56,193 bases of DNA from Myxococcales bacterium (lineage in GTDB: Bacteria > Myxococcota > Myxococcia > Myxococcales > Myxococcaceae): the NCBI GenBank assembly GCA_016191815.1, contig JACPVI010000073.1, positions 1 through 56,193 of the forward strand. Reading direction: 5' to 3'. The translations under genes were made by a program, and so were the position numbers. Positions 33,764 through 44,451 of the stretch are shown here, piece by piece; the stretch's first letter is position 1; the number at the start of each line of letters is the position of its first letter. A model generated the notes under the pieces. That model searched no databases, was not told the DNA's origin, and worked only from the letters and a program-made list of their open reading frames with translations.

Positions 33764-36001
33764 TCAACGGCCGAGGACAATCCCCCCGGCGCCCACCGCG
33801 GCGAGCTGCCGGTTCGAGCCGTAGACGTGGACTCCCAGGAGGTTGTGGCTGGTGCCGGCCTCGAGCCGTTGCCAGGGTCCAGTGCCATCCCGCACCAGGA
33901 GGAACCCGCCCTCGCCCACGATGGCCATCGAGACTCCAGGCTCGCCGTGGACGCTCTTCAGATTGACGCCGGACGGCAGCTCCGGGGGCGCGACCGGGAC
34001 CCAGTCGGTGGCAAGCGAGTAGTGGAGGATGGTGCTCTGGTCTCCCACGGCCCAGACGCTGTCCGGGCCTTCGGCCCATACCGCGCGCAGCGCCGCCGTA
34101 GGGGTGCCGCTGTTCGTGCGGTAGGTGAGGGCACCCCCGAACCAGTGGGCGATGCACCCGCCCGTCCCCACCACCCACACGTTGTTGGAGCCCGTTCCAT
34201 CGATGCCCAATAAGTCGCAGGTCTGCGCGGGAGTCGAGGGGACCTGGGCGAAAGTGGTGTCGCCCCCGATGCTATTGCGGCGGAAGAGCCGGTTCTGGTT
34301 GCCGGCGACCCACACGTCGCCCGGCACGGCCCACACCGCGTTCAGGTCCACCCCGAAGCCCAGGAGGGTTTCCTGCTTCCACCCCTGCGCGGGGTCCCTG
34401 CGGAGGATGACCCTTTGCCCGACCGCCCATACCTCTTGGGGGGCGGTCGCCCAAACTCCCTTGAGCTCGGCGAGCTGGCCGGTCGACTCGGGGACCCAGC
34501 CGTTCGGGGTGCGCCGGAAGATGGTGCCGAAAGTCCCCACTGCCCAGCCGTCGGCACCCGAAGCATCCACCCAGACGTCGTTCAGCCACCAGGTGGTGGC
34601 TCCCTTCGACAGCTGCTGCCACTCCTGGCCGTTCCAGTGGAGCAGCGCGCCCCAGGTGCCCGCCGCCCAGACGTCTTTCGGCCCGACCCCACGGATCGCC
34701 GAGAGCGCCGGCAGCTCGGCGCTGGAGACCGCCCGGTTCCAGCCATTGCCGCTCCAGTGGTCGATGATGGACTGGTAGGGAAGCAAGACGAATCCCGCGG
34801 TGTGCGCCTCCGAGCCGGAGGTCCACACTGTCTGCAATCCGAGCGCACCCTCCCGATCGAGCCCGCTCCAGGAGCCGGTGAATCGCCGGACGGTGCCGCC
34901 TCCTCCGACCACCCAGAGGTCGTTCGGCTTGTCGCCCCAGAGGTCCTCCAAGTTCGTGCTGAGCCCGCCGGGCCCGGCGTTCGCAAAGGAGGGGCCGCCG
35001 GTCCAGCGGAGGACCGCCCCGTTTTTTCCGACCACCCAGATGTCGTTGCTCCCAAAGCCGTGTATCGCTCGGAGGTCACTGGTGCCGGCGCTCATCACTG
35101 CCCAGCCGGTCTTCTGTCTGACCACTGTCCCGGAGCTTCCCACCGCCCACACGTCCCCAAGCCCGGCGCTCCAGACGCCGAAGATCTTCCCGCTTCCGGA
35201 ATACAGCGGGTTGAGGTTCTGACCGTTGAACTGCCACAGCCCGGACTTGTCGGTGCCCGGAGACGGCACCCACCCGCCCACCACCGCGTCGGTGGGCGAG
35301 GAGGCCCAGGCGCTCTCGAAGACTTCCGGGCCGCCGATCTTCACCACGCCGAAGGTGCGCTTGCCCAATCGGAGCACCACCCCTCCGTTGCCGACCACCA
35401 AGACGGTCCCGTCGCCCAGGGAAGCGATGGCCGTGAGGTGGTTTCCCTGTGGCAGTGGATTCTCCCAGCAGATGGCGCTCGCGCTGCACACCCTGCCCGC
35501 GTCCCAGCTCACCGTGTCGCCCTGGCCCGCGTCCGCTCCGGCGTCGCGGAGACCGCCGTCGGCTCCCCCATCCGAGCCGCCGTCGGGAGGCTCCCGCCCG
35601 AGCTCCACCACCAGCTCGCCGTTGTCGCCCGGCGCGAGCTTGCGGCTTGCTTCGCCGGCGGCCCACTCGACGCCGCTGACCAGAAGCCTCACCCGGAAGG
35701 TGACGGGAACTTCGAGATCGAGCTCGTCGCGGAAGACGATGCGCAAAGTCTCCCGCCTGGCCACGCCGCCCTTCGGAGGGAGCGCGCGGAGCTCCGGACC
35801 GAAGAGGGGCTTGGCTCCCTGGAAGCCGCGAAACTCGAGCTGGAGATTCTCCTCGCCCACTTCGAACCGAGCCACCAGAAGGATGGAGGTCGGGCCCTTC
35901 GCGCAGCCCTCTCCGAAGAGCAGGGCCCCCCCGAGCAACGCGACCAGAGCGAGCACGCAGAGGCGGATCCGGGGAAGGCGCTTGTCGAGCCGCGCGGGCA
36001 T
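33764..36001 (-). CDS. Second lipoprotein with DVWVVG-type beta-propeller repeats
   Basis: 745 residues from ATG 36001. The signal (IRLCVLALVALLGGALLFGEGC) ends in a lipobox-like GEGC. A beta-sandwich-like domain follows (about 30-150, VTFRVRLLVSGVEWAAGE), then an Asp-Ala-Gly/Gly-Ser linker, the CWENPLPQGNHL transition, and about ten repeats with cores such as LGDVWAVGSSGTVV and SNDIWVVGKNGAVLRW. It is a paralogue of the protein at 12820-14970, but carries an extra N-terminal domain. A promoter sits directly before the ATG. Confidence 0.75.
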   Translation of the reverse strand: MPARLDKRLPRIRLCVLALVALLGGALLFGEGCAKGPTSILLVARFEVGEENLQLEFRGFQGAKPLFGPELRALPPKGGVARRETLRIVFRDELDLEVPVTFRVRLLVSGVEWAAGEASRKLAPGDNGELVVELGREPPDGGSDGGADGGLRDAGADAGQGDTVSWDAGRVCSASAICWENPLPQGNHLTAIASLGDGTVLVVGNGGVVLRLGKRTFGVVKIGGPEVFESAWASSPTDAVVGGWVPSPGTDKSGLWQFNGQNLNPLYSGSGKIFGVWSAGLGDVWAVGSSGTVVRQKTGWAVMSAGTSDLRAIHGFGSNDIWVVGKNGAVLRWTGGPSFANAGPGGLSTNLEDLWGDKPNDLWVVGGGGTVRRFTGSWSGLDREGALGLQTVWTSGSEAHTAGFVLLPYQSIIDHWSGNGWNRAVSSAELPALSAIRGVGPKDVWAAGTWGALLHWNGQEWQQLSKGATTWWLNDVWVDASGADGWAVGTFGTIFRRTPNGWVPESTGQLAELKGVWATAPQEVWAVGQRVILRRDPAQGWKQETLLGFGVDLNAVWAVPGDVWVAGNQNRLFRRNSIGGDTTFAQVPSTPAQTCDLLGIDGTGSNNVWVVGTGGCIAHWFGGALTYRTNSGTPTAALRAVWAEGPDSVWAVGDQSTILHYSLATDWVPVAPPELPSGVNLKSVHGEPGVSMAIVGEGGFLLVRDGTGPWQRLEAGTSHNLLGVHVYGSNRQLAAVGAGGIVLGR

Positions 36002-36006
36002 TGGGT

Positions 36007-36035
36007 ACACTATTCTCCGTTCCCCACCTTGGAAA
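36007..36035 (-). promoter_or_regulatory. Sigma-70-like promoter of the second propeller gene
   Basis: On the minus strand TTTCCA (36035-36030) and TAGTGT (36012-36007) are 17 bases apart, and only five bases separate the -10 from the ATG at 36001. The message is likely leaderless. Confidence 0.5.
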
Positions 36036-36119
36036 CAAGGAGCGAGGACCGGAACGGCTCCCGCGCCCCCCTCGCGGTGAGCCGTTCGTTTTCGCTCCAG
36101 CTGTGCTAGCAGGCCGGGG

Positions 36120-36842
36120 GTGGTCAGCGACGGCGACAACCTCCACCAGGGCTACCAGACCCTCTCCCGGGTGGACGCCTGCGCTCCCAACTACAACGCG
36201 TGGATCGGCCGCCGGCTGAGGCCCCACTGCGGCCGCCGGGTGCTGGAGGTGGGAGCCGGCATCGGCACCATCACCGCCCAGCTCGAGGAGAGCCGGGAGT
36301 TGGTGGTCGCCCTGGACATCGACCCCCTCTACGTGGAGCGGCTGAAGAACCGCTTCCGCCACAAGGCGCACGTCCGGCCGCTCCTCGCCGACATCGCCAA
36401 TGCCGACTTCGGCTCGCTGGCCACGGAGCGAATCGACACCGTGGTGGTGAGCAACGTGCTCGAGCACATCGAGGACGATGCGGGGGCGGTGCGGCGCTTT
36501 CGCGACCTCCTCCCGGGCGGCGGCTGCGTGCTCGCCCTGGTGCCGGCGCTCCCGTTCCTGTTCGGCTCTTTGGACGCGGCGGTGGGCCACCACCGGCGCT
36601 ACACCGCGCGGAGCCTCCGGGCCCTGCTCGAGGCCAACGGCTTTTCGGTAGAGAGGCTGGAGTGGATGAACCTGGCCGGCATCCCCGGCTGGCTGCTCAA
36701 CGGCCGGCTGCTAAGGAGGACCGCCCTTCCCCCCTTGCAGCTTAGGCTCTACGACCGGCTGGCGCCGCTGATCGCCGCCGCCGAGGCCCTCTTCGAGCTG
36801 CCGCTGGGGCTGAGCCTGTTCGCGGTGGCGCGGAAGCCCTGA
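36120..36842 (+). CDS. Class I SAM-dependent methyltransferase
   Basis: 240 residues from GTG 36120. Motifs: VLEVGAGIGTITAQL (SAM loop), VALDIDPLYVERL, VVVSNVLEHIEDD and DLLPGGGCVLALVP. The sequence HHRRYTARSLRALLEANGF is typical of methyltransferases next to polysaccharide or glycan genes. It stands upstream of the phosphofructokinase and GDP-fucose genes. A -10-like TAGCAG ends 7 bases before the GTG, again suggesting a leaderless transcript. Confidence 0.85.
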   Translation: MVSDGDNLHQGYQTLSRVDACAPNYNAWIGRRLRPHCGRRVLEVGAGIGTITAQLEESRELVVALDIDPLYVERLKNRFRHKAHVRPLLADIANADFGSLATERIDTVVVSNVLEHIEDDAGAVRRFRDLLPGGGCVLALVPALPFLFGSLDAAVGHHRRYTARSLRALLEANGFSVERLEWMNLAGIPGWLLNGRLLRRTALPPLQLRLYDRLAPLIAAAEALFELPLGLSLFAVARKP

Positions 36843-36877
36843 GGCACGTGTTAAACAGCTTCCCAGGGAGGAAGCGC

Positions 36878-38188
36878 GTGGAACGCACCAAGAAGCTCGC
36901 CATCCTGGTAGGCGGCGGCCCCGCCCCGGGCATCAACAGCGTGATCGGCGCCGCCACCATCCGGGCCGAGCTGGCCGGCCTCGAGGTGCTGGGCGTCCAG
37001 GACGGCTTCCAGTGGCTGATGCAGGGAGACGTCTCGCACGTCACCCGGCTCACCATCGGCGACGTGAGCCGCATCCACTTTCGGGGCGGCTCGCACATCG
37101 GCATCTCCCGCAGCAACCCCACCAAGGGCGAGGACTTGCTGGAGAACACCGTCATCTCCCTGCTCCGGCTCAACGTGGACAAGCTCATCACCATCGGCGG
37201 CGACGACACCGCCTTCTCCGCCTACCGGCTGCTCGAGCGCTCGAGGGGGCGGATCGCGGTGGTGCACGTGCCGAAGACCATCGACAACGACATCGACCTG
37301 CCCCCGGAGGTGTTCACCTTCGGCTTCCAGACCGCGCGCCACATCGGGGTGGAGATCGTCAAGAATCTGATGGTGGACGCGAAGACCACCCACCGCTGGT
37401 ACTTCGTGATCGCCATGGGCCGGAAGGCGGGCCACCTCGCCCTGGGCATCGGGAAGGCCGCCGGGGCCACCCTGAGCCTCATCCCCGAGGAGTTTCCGCC
37501 GGGGAAGCTGCCCCTCAAGAACATCGTCGACACCCTGGTGGGGGCGATCATCAAGCGGCTCTCCTACGGGCGGGCGGACGGGGTGGCCATCCTCGCCGAG
37601 GGGCTGGTGGAGCGGCTGGACCAGGTGGACCTCGCCGAGCTGCCGGAGGTGGAGCGCGACGCCCACGGCCACATGCGGATCGCCGAGGTGAACATCGGAG
37701 AGATTCTGAAGGCCAAGGTGCAGGAGCGGCTGAAGGAGTACCGGCTCAAGACCTCCATCGTGGCGAAAAACATCGGCTACGAGCTTCGCTGCTCGGATCC
37801 AATCCCCTTCGACATGGAGTACACCCGCGACCTCGGCTACTGCGCGGCGCGCTACATCTACGAGGGCGGGAGCGGCGCGGTGGTCTCCATCCAGAGCGGC
37901 CAGTTCAAGCCGATTCCCTTCCAGGAGATGATCGACCCCAAGACCGGAAGGACCAAGGTGCGGATGGTGGACGTCAACTCCGACCGCTACAAGATCGCCG
38001 CCGCGTACATGATCCGCCTCAACCAGCGCGACTTCGACGATGCCCACGAGCTGGCCCGGCACGCGGCGACCGCGCACATCACCCTGGAGGAGTTCCGCAA
38101 CGCCTTTGGCTACCTGGTGGAGGGCATCGCCACCCAGCCGCTCCCCCAGGCGGGGCCGCACGAGCGCACCGCCGAGGCTCCCAGCTAG
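36878..38188 (+). CDS. pfp: 6-phosphofructokinase, pyrophosphate-type by motif
   Basis: 436 residues from GTG 36878, chosen for the GGGAGGAAG site 4 bases upstream; a GTG at 36848 lacks one. Phosphofructokinase motifs are GGGPAPGINSVIG, GGDDTAF at 107-113 and PKTIDND at 132-138. In ATP-dependent enzymes these positions read GGDGS and PGTIDND. The Asp (D110) and Lys (K133) seen here are the signature of PPi-dependent enzymes, so pyrophosphate is the predicted phosphoryl donor. The length fits the long PPi group rather than the 320-residue ATP form. It precedes gmd by 60 bases. Confidence 0.85.
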   Translation: MERTKKLAILVGGGPAPGINSVIGAATIRAELAGLEVLGVQDGFQWLMQGDVSHVTRLTIGDVSRIHFRGGSHIGISRSNPTKGEDLLENTVISLLRLNVDKLITIGGDDTAFSAYRLLERSRGRIAVVHVPKTIDNDIDLPPEVFTFGFQTARHIGVEIVKNLMVDAKTTHRWYFVIAMGRKAGHLALGIGKAAGATLSLIPEEFPPGKLPLKNIVDTLVGAIIKRLSYGRADGVAILAEGLVERLDQVDLAELPEVERDAHGHMRIAEVNIGEILKAKVQERLKEYRLKTSIVAKNIGYELRCSDPIPFDMEYTRDLGYCAARYIYEGGSGAVVSIQSGQFKPIPFQEMIDPKTGRTKVRMVDVNSDRYKIAAAYMIRLNQRDFDDAHELARHAATAHITLEEFRNAFGYLVEGIATQPLPQAGPHERTAEAPS

Positions 38189-38248
38189 CGCCTGCCGCCC
38201 CACTCCCCTCCTTCCGCCGCCGCGGGAAACCGGGTAGGAGGCGGCTCC

Positions 38249-39276
38249 ATGAAGCGCGCCCTCATCACCGGCATCACCGGGCAGGACGGCTCGTACCTCA
38301 CCGAGCTGCTCCTCTCCAAGGGCTACGAGGTCTACGGCATCATCCGGAGGTCCTCGAGCTTCAACACCGACCGGATCGACCACCTCTACCGCGACCCCCA
38401 CGACCAGGACGTCCGGCTGAGGCTCCTCTACGGCGACCTGAACGACGCCTCCTCGCTGAACCAGGTGCTCCGCACCGTGAGGCCCGACGAGATCTACAAC
38501 CTCGCCGCGCAGAGCCACGTGCGGGTGAGCTTCGACATCCCGGAGTACACCGCGGAGATCACCGCCCTGGGCACGGTGCGGCTGTTGGAGGCCATCCGCG
38601 AGGCGGAGCTCAAGCCGCGCTTCTACCAGGCCTCCTCTTCGGAGCTGTTCGGCAGGGCGGGGGAGGTCCCCCAGAAGGAGAGCACCCCCTTCTACCCCCG
38701 GAGCCCCTACGGCTGCGCCAAGGCCTACGCGTACTGGATCACCGTGAACTACCGCGAGGCCTACGGGCTGCACGCCTCCAACGGCATCCTCTTCAACCAC
38801 GAGTCGCCGCGGAGGGGCGAGACCTTCGTCTCGAGGAAAATCACCCGCGCGGTGGGGCGGATCAAGCACGGGCTGCAGGACAAGCTCTTCTTGGGGAACC
38901 TGGAGGCGCGGCGGGACTGGGGCTTCGCCGGCGACTACGTGGAGGCGATGTGGCTGATGCTCCAAAAGCCCGAGCCGGACGACTATGTCGTCGCCACCGG
39001 GGAGACCCACTCGGTGCGGGAGTTCCTCGACGAGGCGTTCGGCCACGCCAATCTGGACTGGAAAAAGCACGTCGAGGTGGACCCGCGCTACCTCCGTCCG
39101 ACGGAGGTGGACCTCTTGATCGGCGACGCCTCGAAGGCCAATGCGAAGCTGGGGTGGCAGCCGAAGATGCGCTTTCCGGAGCTGGTCCGGACAATGGTGG
39201 ACCATGACCTCGAGCTCGCCGAGACGGAGCGGCTGACGATGCAGGTGAGCGGCCGGCGCCCTTCGGGGGCACAGCG

Positions 39277-39280
<4 letters not shown>
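38249..39280 (+). CDS. gmd: GDP-mannose 4,6-dehydratase
   Basis: 343 residues, short-chain dehydrogenase fold. It converts GDP-D-mannose to GDP-4-keto-6-deoxy-mannose. Motifs: the NADP loop [25 protein letters not shown] (the family-specific loop), AQSHVRVSF, the catalytic YGCAKAY (Tyr-x3-Lys) with SSSELFG before it, and [17 protein letters not shown]. It overlaps fcl by 4 bases (ATGA), so both enzymes of the GDP-L-fucose route are made together. Confidence 0.95.
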
Positions 39281-40614
<1,334 letters not shown>

Positions 40615-40615
<1 letters not shown>

Positions 40616-42252
40616 TGGCCGCTCTTTCGAATCGCCTCCTTCGCGCGGTGAGCGAGAACCGGCTGCTCACCCTGGTGGCGGCGGTGTACCTCTTCGCCTT
40701 CCCCTACCACCCCGCGCTGCGCTCGCCCAACGAGCTGTGCCGGCTGTGGCAGGCGCGGGCGCTGGTCGAGCACCGCACCATCCAGCTCAACGAGGCGATG
40801 CGAGACTTCGGCTCGGTGGGGGACCTCTCGGTGAAGGACGGGAGGTACTACCCCTCGAAGGCGCCGCTGCTGTCCTTCCTGGCCGCCCCCATCTACGCAA
40901 TCCAGAAGGCCTTCGGCACAGGCGCGCTCGGACCGGGCGGCGAGGTGCCCCAGGTCTTCTGGTCGCGGCTGTTCCTCACCGTGCTCCCCACCCTGGCGGC
41001 GCTGGTGCTGATCCGCCGCTTCCTCTGCGCTCACTGCTCGAGGGAGGTGGCGGAAGGGATGACTGCCACCTACGCGCTGGGCTCTTTGGCTTTCAGCTAC
41101 TCGCTCCTGTTCATGAGCCACCAGACCACCGCGGTGCTGCTCTTCTGCGGCTTCTACGGCCTCTGGCGCATCGCGCGGGGCGAGTGGAGAGAGCGGGGCT
41201 ACCTCGCGGTGGGGGCGTGCGCAGGCGCGGCCATCGCCGCGGAATACACCGCGGCCCTGGGAGTGGCCGGGCTGTTGGCCTACGGAGCACACCGTGCGCT
41301 CCGGGCCACCTCGCCCGACCGCTCGCGGGGGAGGTGGACGGTGCTCGCGCGGGGGGCTTTCCTGGCCGCGGCGGGAGCGCTCCCGTTCGTGGCCTTCCTC
41401 GGCATCTACCACCAGGCTGCGTTCGGGCATCCGTTGGAGAGCGGCTACAAGTACCTCGCCGACGCCGGCTACCAGCCGTGGCACCTGGGCGGTTTTCTGG
41501 GCATCCGGCTTCCGGAGCCGAGGGCCTTCGCGCTGTCCTTCTTCTCGCCGCTTCGGGGGCTGTTCACCCTCTCGCCCTTCCTGCTCATCTCGCTGCCGGG
41601 GCTGTGGCTGCTTTTTCGCGACTCGAGGGGAGACTCGCCGGCGGAGAGGGAGCTGCGCGGGCTCTTCTGGCTCTCGGCGGTGCTGTTGGCCAGCTACGCC
41701 TACTTCACCTCTTCCTTCAGCTACGAGTCGTGGGGGTGGACCACCGGCCCGAGGCATCTGACGCCCTTGGTGCCCTTCCTGCTGCTGCCGGCGGCGCGGT
41801 TTCTGGACCGGCTTCGCGGAGAGAGCTCTCTGGAGCGGAGGATGGGGCTGGGCCTCTTGGCGGCGGCCTGCGCCGGCTCGGTGCTGGTGACGGGGATGGT
41901 GAGCTTGGTCGACTACGTCCCGGACGTGGCCTCGAACGCGCTGTTCGGCTTGGCGGTGCCGCTATTCCGCGAGGGCTATCTGCCTCCGTCGGTGCTCTCG
42001 CTCATGGGACTGCCGAACCCTTGGTCCGGCGCCCCGCTGGTCTTGGCGGTCATGGTGGCGGCCGGCTGGGTAGGCTGGAAGCTGGTGGGGGAGGGACGTG
42101 AGGCCGCGCGGGGGCAGCTCGCCCCGGCCGCTTGGGCGGCGGTGCTGGCCTTTTCGGTGTACTTGGGTCTTCTGGCAGCGGCCACCCGGGGCGATTCGGG
42201 CGACCTGGGCGCGCAGGCGCACCTCAAGAGCGTCTGGAGCGCGCCGCCCTGA
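40615..42252 (+). CDS. Polytopic membrane protein, GT-C glycosyltransferase-like
   Basis: 545 residues with about 10-12 transmembrane helices. A conserved first-loop segment SPNELCRLWQARALVEHRTIQLNE and YYPSKAPLLSFLAAP are of the type seen in membrane mannosyltransferase-like proteins. The acidic catalytic residue position cannot be proved. The segment SYESWGWTTGPRHL lies in a late loop. It starts with ATG overlapping the glnB stop by one base. The neighbours (gmd, fcl, nucleotide-sugar dehydrogenase) support a role in polysaccharide assembly. Confidence 0.7.
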
Positions 42253-42271
42253 GCACCGGTCGATTGGTGCT

Positions 42272-43585
42272 CTAGGCCTTGAGGATTTTTTCCCGGCCCT
42301 GAGACACCCTCCGGGTGGCGTTGCGGGTGTCCACCACCAGCTTGGACTTCGCCACCACCTCGGCATAGTCGATGCTCGAGTGGTCGGTGAGGATGAGCAC
42401 CCCATCGTAGCGGGAGAGCGCCTCTGCGGAGAGCGGCACCGAGCGGAGGTGGTGCCTAAAGCCATGCTGCTCCTCCAGCTCGGGGACGAACGGGTCGTGG
42501 TAGTCCACCTCGGCGCCGCGCTCCTTGAGCAGGGAGATGATCCGCAAGGAGGGGCTCTCCCGGATGTCGTCCACGTCCTTCTTGTAGGCGGCTCCCAACA
42601 CCAGGAGCCTCGCGCCGTTGAGGCTCTTCCGCTGCCGGTTCAAAGCCTCCATGGTGCGCTGCACCACGTAGTGCGGCATCTGGGTGTTCACCTCGCCGGC
42701 CAGCTCGATGAACTTGGTGGGGAACTCGAACTCCCGCGCCTTCCAGGTCAGGTAGAAGGGGTCGATGGGAATGCAGTGCCCACCCAGGCCGGGGCCCGGC
42801 TGGAAAGTCATGAAGCCGAAGGGCTTGGTGGAGGCCGCCTGGATGACCTCCCAGACGTCGATGCCCATCCGGTCGCAGAGCATCTTCAGCTCGTTCACCA
42901 GCGCGATGTTCACCGAGCGGAAGATGTTCTCCAGAAGCTTGGTCAGCTCTGCCACTCGGGTGGAGGAGACCGGCACCACCTCTTTCAGCGCCCCCGCGTA
43001 CAGCGCCTGGGCCACTTCCAGGCAGGCGGGAGTGTGGCCGCCGACTATCTTGGGGATGGAGCGGGTGCTGAACTTGGCGTTCCCCGGGTCCTCGCGCTCG
43101 GGGCTGAAGGCCAGGTGGAAGTCGGCGCCGGCCTTGAGCCCGCCTCGCTCGAGGATGGGCCTCAGCACCTCGTCGGTGGTGCCGGGATAGGTGGTGGACT
43201 CGAGCACGTACAGCTGGCCGCGCCGCACCCCGGGAGCGAGCGCCAAGCCGGTGCTCTCGATGTAGCTCATGTCGGGCTCGCGCGCGGGCGTGAGCGGCGT
43301 GGGCACGCAGATGATGATGCAGTCCACTTGCCCCGAGCGGCTGAAGTCTGCGGTGGCCTCCAGCTTCCCGGCCTGCACCAGCGCGCGGAGGGGCTCCGAG
43401 GCGATGTGCTTGATGTAGCTCTCTCCTCGGCGCAGCTTCTCCAGCTTGCGCGCGTCGACGTCGAAGCCCACCACCTTGTAGCCGGCCTCGGCGAAGGCCA
43501 TTCCCAGCGGCAGGCCCACGTAGCCCAGCCCCACCACGCCCACCGTCGCCTCGCGGCGCTTGATCCTCTCCAGTACGGCGTGCAT
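42272..43585 (-). CDS. Nucleotide-sugar dehydrogenase (UDP-N-acetylglucosamine/mannosamine type)
   Basis: 437 residues from ATG 43585; an upstream in-frame extension lacks similarity. The NAD loop VGVVGLGYVGLPL and the ESTTYPGTTDEV segment are of the UDP-glucose/GDP-mannose dehydrogenase superfamily. The catalytic Cys lies in GLGGHCIPIDPFYL, and LGAAYKKDVDDIRESP is the C-terminal domain marker. The HCIPIDP form with ESTTYPGTT favours UDP-N-acetyl-hexosamine dehydrogenases (WbpA/WecC) over UDP-glucose. It makes an acidic N-acetyl sugar for surface polysaccharide. It faces the GT-C protein convergently. Confidence 0.85.
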   Translation of the reverse strand: MHAVLERIKRREATVGVVGLGYVGLPLGMAFAEAGYKVVGFDVDARKLEKLRRGESYIKHIASEPLRALVQAGKLEATADFSRSGQVDCIIICVPTPLTPAREPDMSYIESTGLALAPGVRRGQLYVLESTTYPGTTDEVLRPILERGGLKAGADFHLAFSPEREDPGNAKFSTRSIPKIVGGHTPACLEVAQALYAGALKEVVPVSSTRVAELTKLLENIFRSVNIALVNELKMLCDRMGIDVWEVIQAASTKPFGFMTFQPGPGLGGHCIPIDPFYLTWKAREFEFPTKFIELAGEVNTQMPHYVVQRTMEALNRQRKSLNGARLLVLGAAYKKDVDDIRESPSLRIISLLKERGAEVDYHDPFVPELEEQHGFRHHLRSVPLSAEALSRYDGVLILTDHSSIDYAEVVAKSKLVVDTRNATRRVSQGREKILKA

Positions 43586-43603
43586 GCGACACCTCGCTTC
43601 CTT

Positions 43604-43684
43604 GCCCCTGTAGGGGCGGTCGCTCAGGATGTCAATTGCGGGCATGAGTGACTCTTTCCCCATCCGTCATTCAGCCGGGGAAAG
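43604..43684. repeat. Two hairpins in the divergent promoter region
   Basis: GCCCCT/AGGGGC (43604-43609 with 43612-43617) lies in the 5' leader of the dehydrogenase. CTTTCCCC/GGGGAAAG (43654-43661 with 43677-43684) lies further out, with a 15-base loop. Either may be a regulator site or leader structure. The rest of 43586-43804 shows no gene. Confidence 0.4.
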
Positions 43685-43804
43685 GCCGCAGGCCGGGCCA
43701 GCGCTCGCCTGCAGCCTCGGCATCGATGCCCGACTCGGCTACTCTCCCCGGCCTCGATGCACTTTGGGGCGCGCCACTCCCGCCGCGGGTTCCTCGGCGG
43801 ACCC

Positions 43805-44140
43805 ATGAGAGACCACCTCAAGAGATTCGTACTCGCGCTCATCGTGGCCCTGGGAGGCCCGGCCCTCGCGGATCCGATCGCCCAGCTCTACAGCTCCAAG
43901 TGCAAGAACTGCCACGGATTGACCGGCAAGGGGGACACCAAGGTGGGACGGAAGGAGAAGATCCCCGACATGACCGCCGAGCAGTGGCAGGCCGGCCGCA
44001 CTGACGAGGACATTCGCAGGAAGATCTCCGAAGGCTCGAAGGAAAGGCCGAAGATGAAACCCTTCAAGGGGAAGCTTTCCGCCCAGGAAATAGACGGGCT
44101 GGTGCAGTACATCCGCTCGCTGGCGAAGGTGGGTGAATAG
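43805..44140 (+). CDS. Small periplasmic monoheme cytochrome c
   Basis: 111 residues from ATG 43805, chosen to give a clean signal peptide (RFVLALIVALGGPALA). The heme site is CKNCH in YSSKCKNCHGL. The distal ligand is probably the Met in ERPKMKPFKGKLSAQE, and the C-terminal helix DGLVQYIRSL is typical of class I cytochromes. It could deliver electrons in respiration. A longer in-frame start at 43757 gives an unlikely Arg-rich extension. Confidence 0.85.
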   Translation: MRDHLKRFVLALIVALGGPALADPIAQLYSSKCKNCHGLTGKGDTKVGRKEKIPDMTAEQWQAGRTDEDIRRKISEGSKERPKMKPFKGKLSAQEIDGLVQYIRSLAKVGE

Positions 44141-44181
44141 CCTGGAGCCGGGGCCCGTCGTACACTTCGTTTGGAGACGCC

Positions 44182-44391
44182 ATGCGAAGCGCAGCGACTG
44201 CCCTCCTGTTGATCGCGACTCTCTGGGGAAGCGCGGCCCCGGCCGCGATGGCCCTCCGCGAAGATTCGTCTTCCTCGGTTTCTCTTGCCGGCGACGACAA
44301 GAAGAAGGACGACGGCGACGAGGAGAAGAAGAAAAAGAAGGGCGGCGAGGAGGACGAGGAGGAGCTGCGCGGAGAGCCCCAGGAAGGCTGA
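44182..44391 (+). CDS. Small secreted Lys/Asp/Glu-rich protein
   Basis: 69 residues: a signal peptide (TALLLIATLWGSAAPAAMA), then a mature part made almost entirely of Lys, Asp and Glu (DDKKKDDGDEEKKKKKGG). It would be disordered. A TACACT -10-like box and a TTTGGAGA ribosome site precede it. It lies between the cytochrome and mfd. No function can be assigned. Confidence 0.5.
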   Translation: MRSAATALLLIATLWGSAAPAAMALREDSSSSVSLAGDDKKKDDGDEEKKKKKGGEEDEEELRGEPQEG

Positions 44392-44451
44392 GCGGCTGAG
44401 GGTCTCCCGCGCTTGTACGCCGGAGCGGGCCCCGCTACACCGCCTTAGCCC

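Noticed and set aside
36851-39205. A 784-codon minus-strand frame opposite pfp and gmd
   Set aside because: Antisense shadow of two clear enzymes, caused by high third-position GC.
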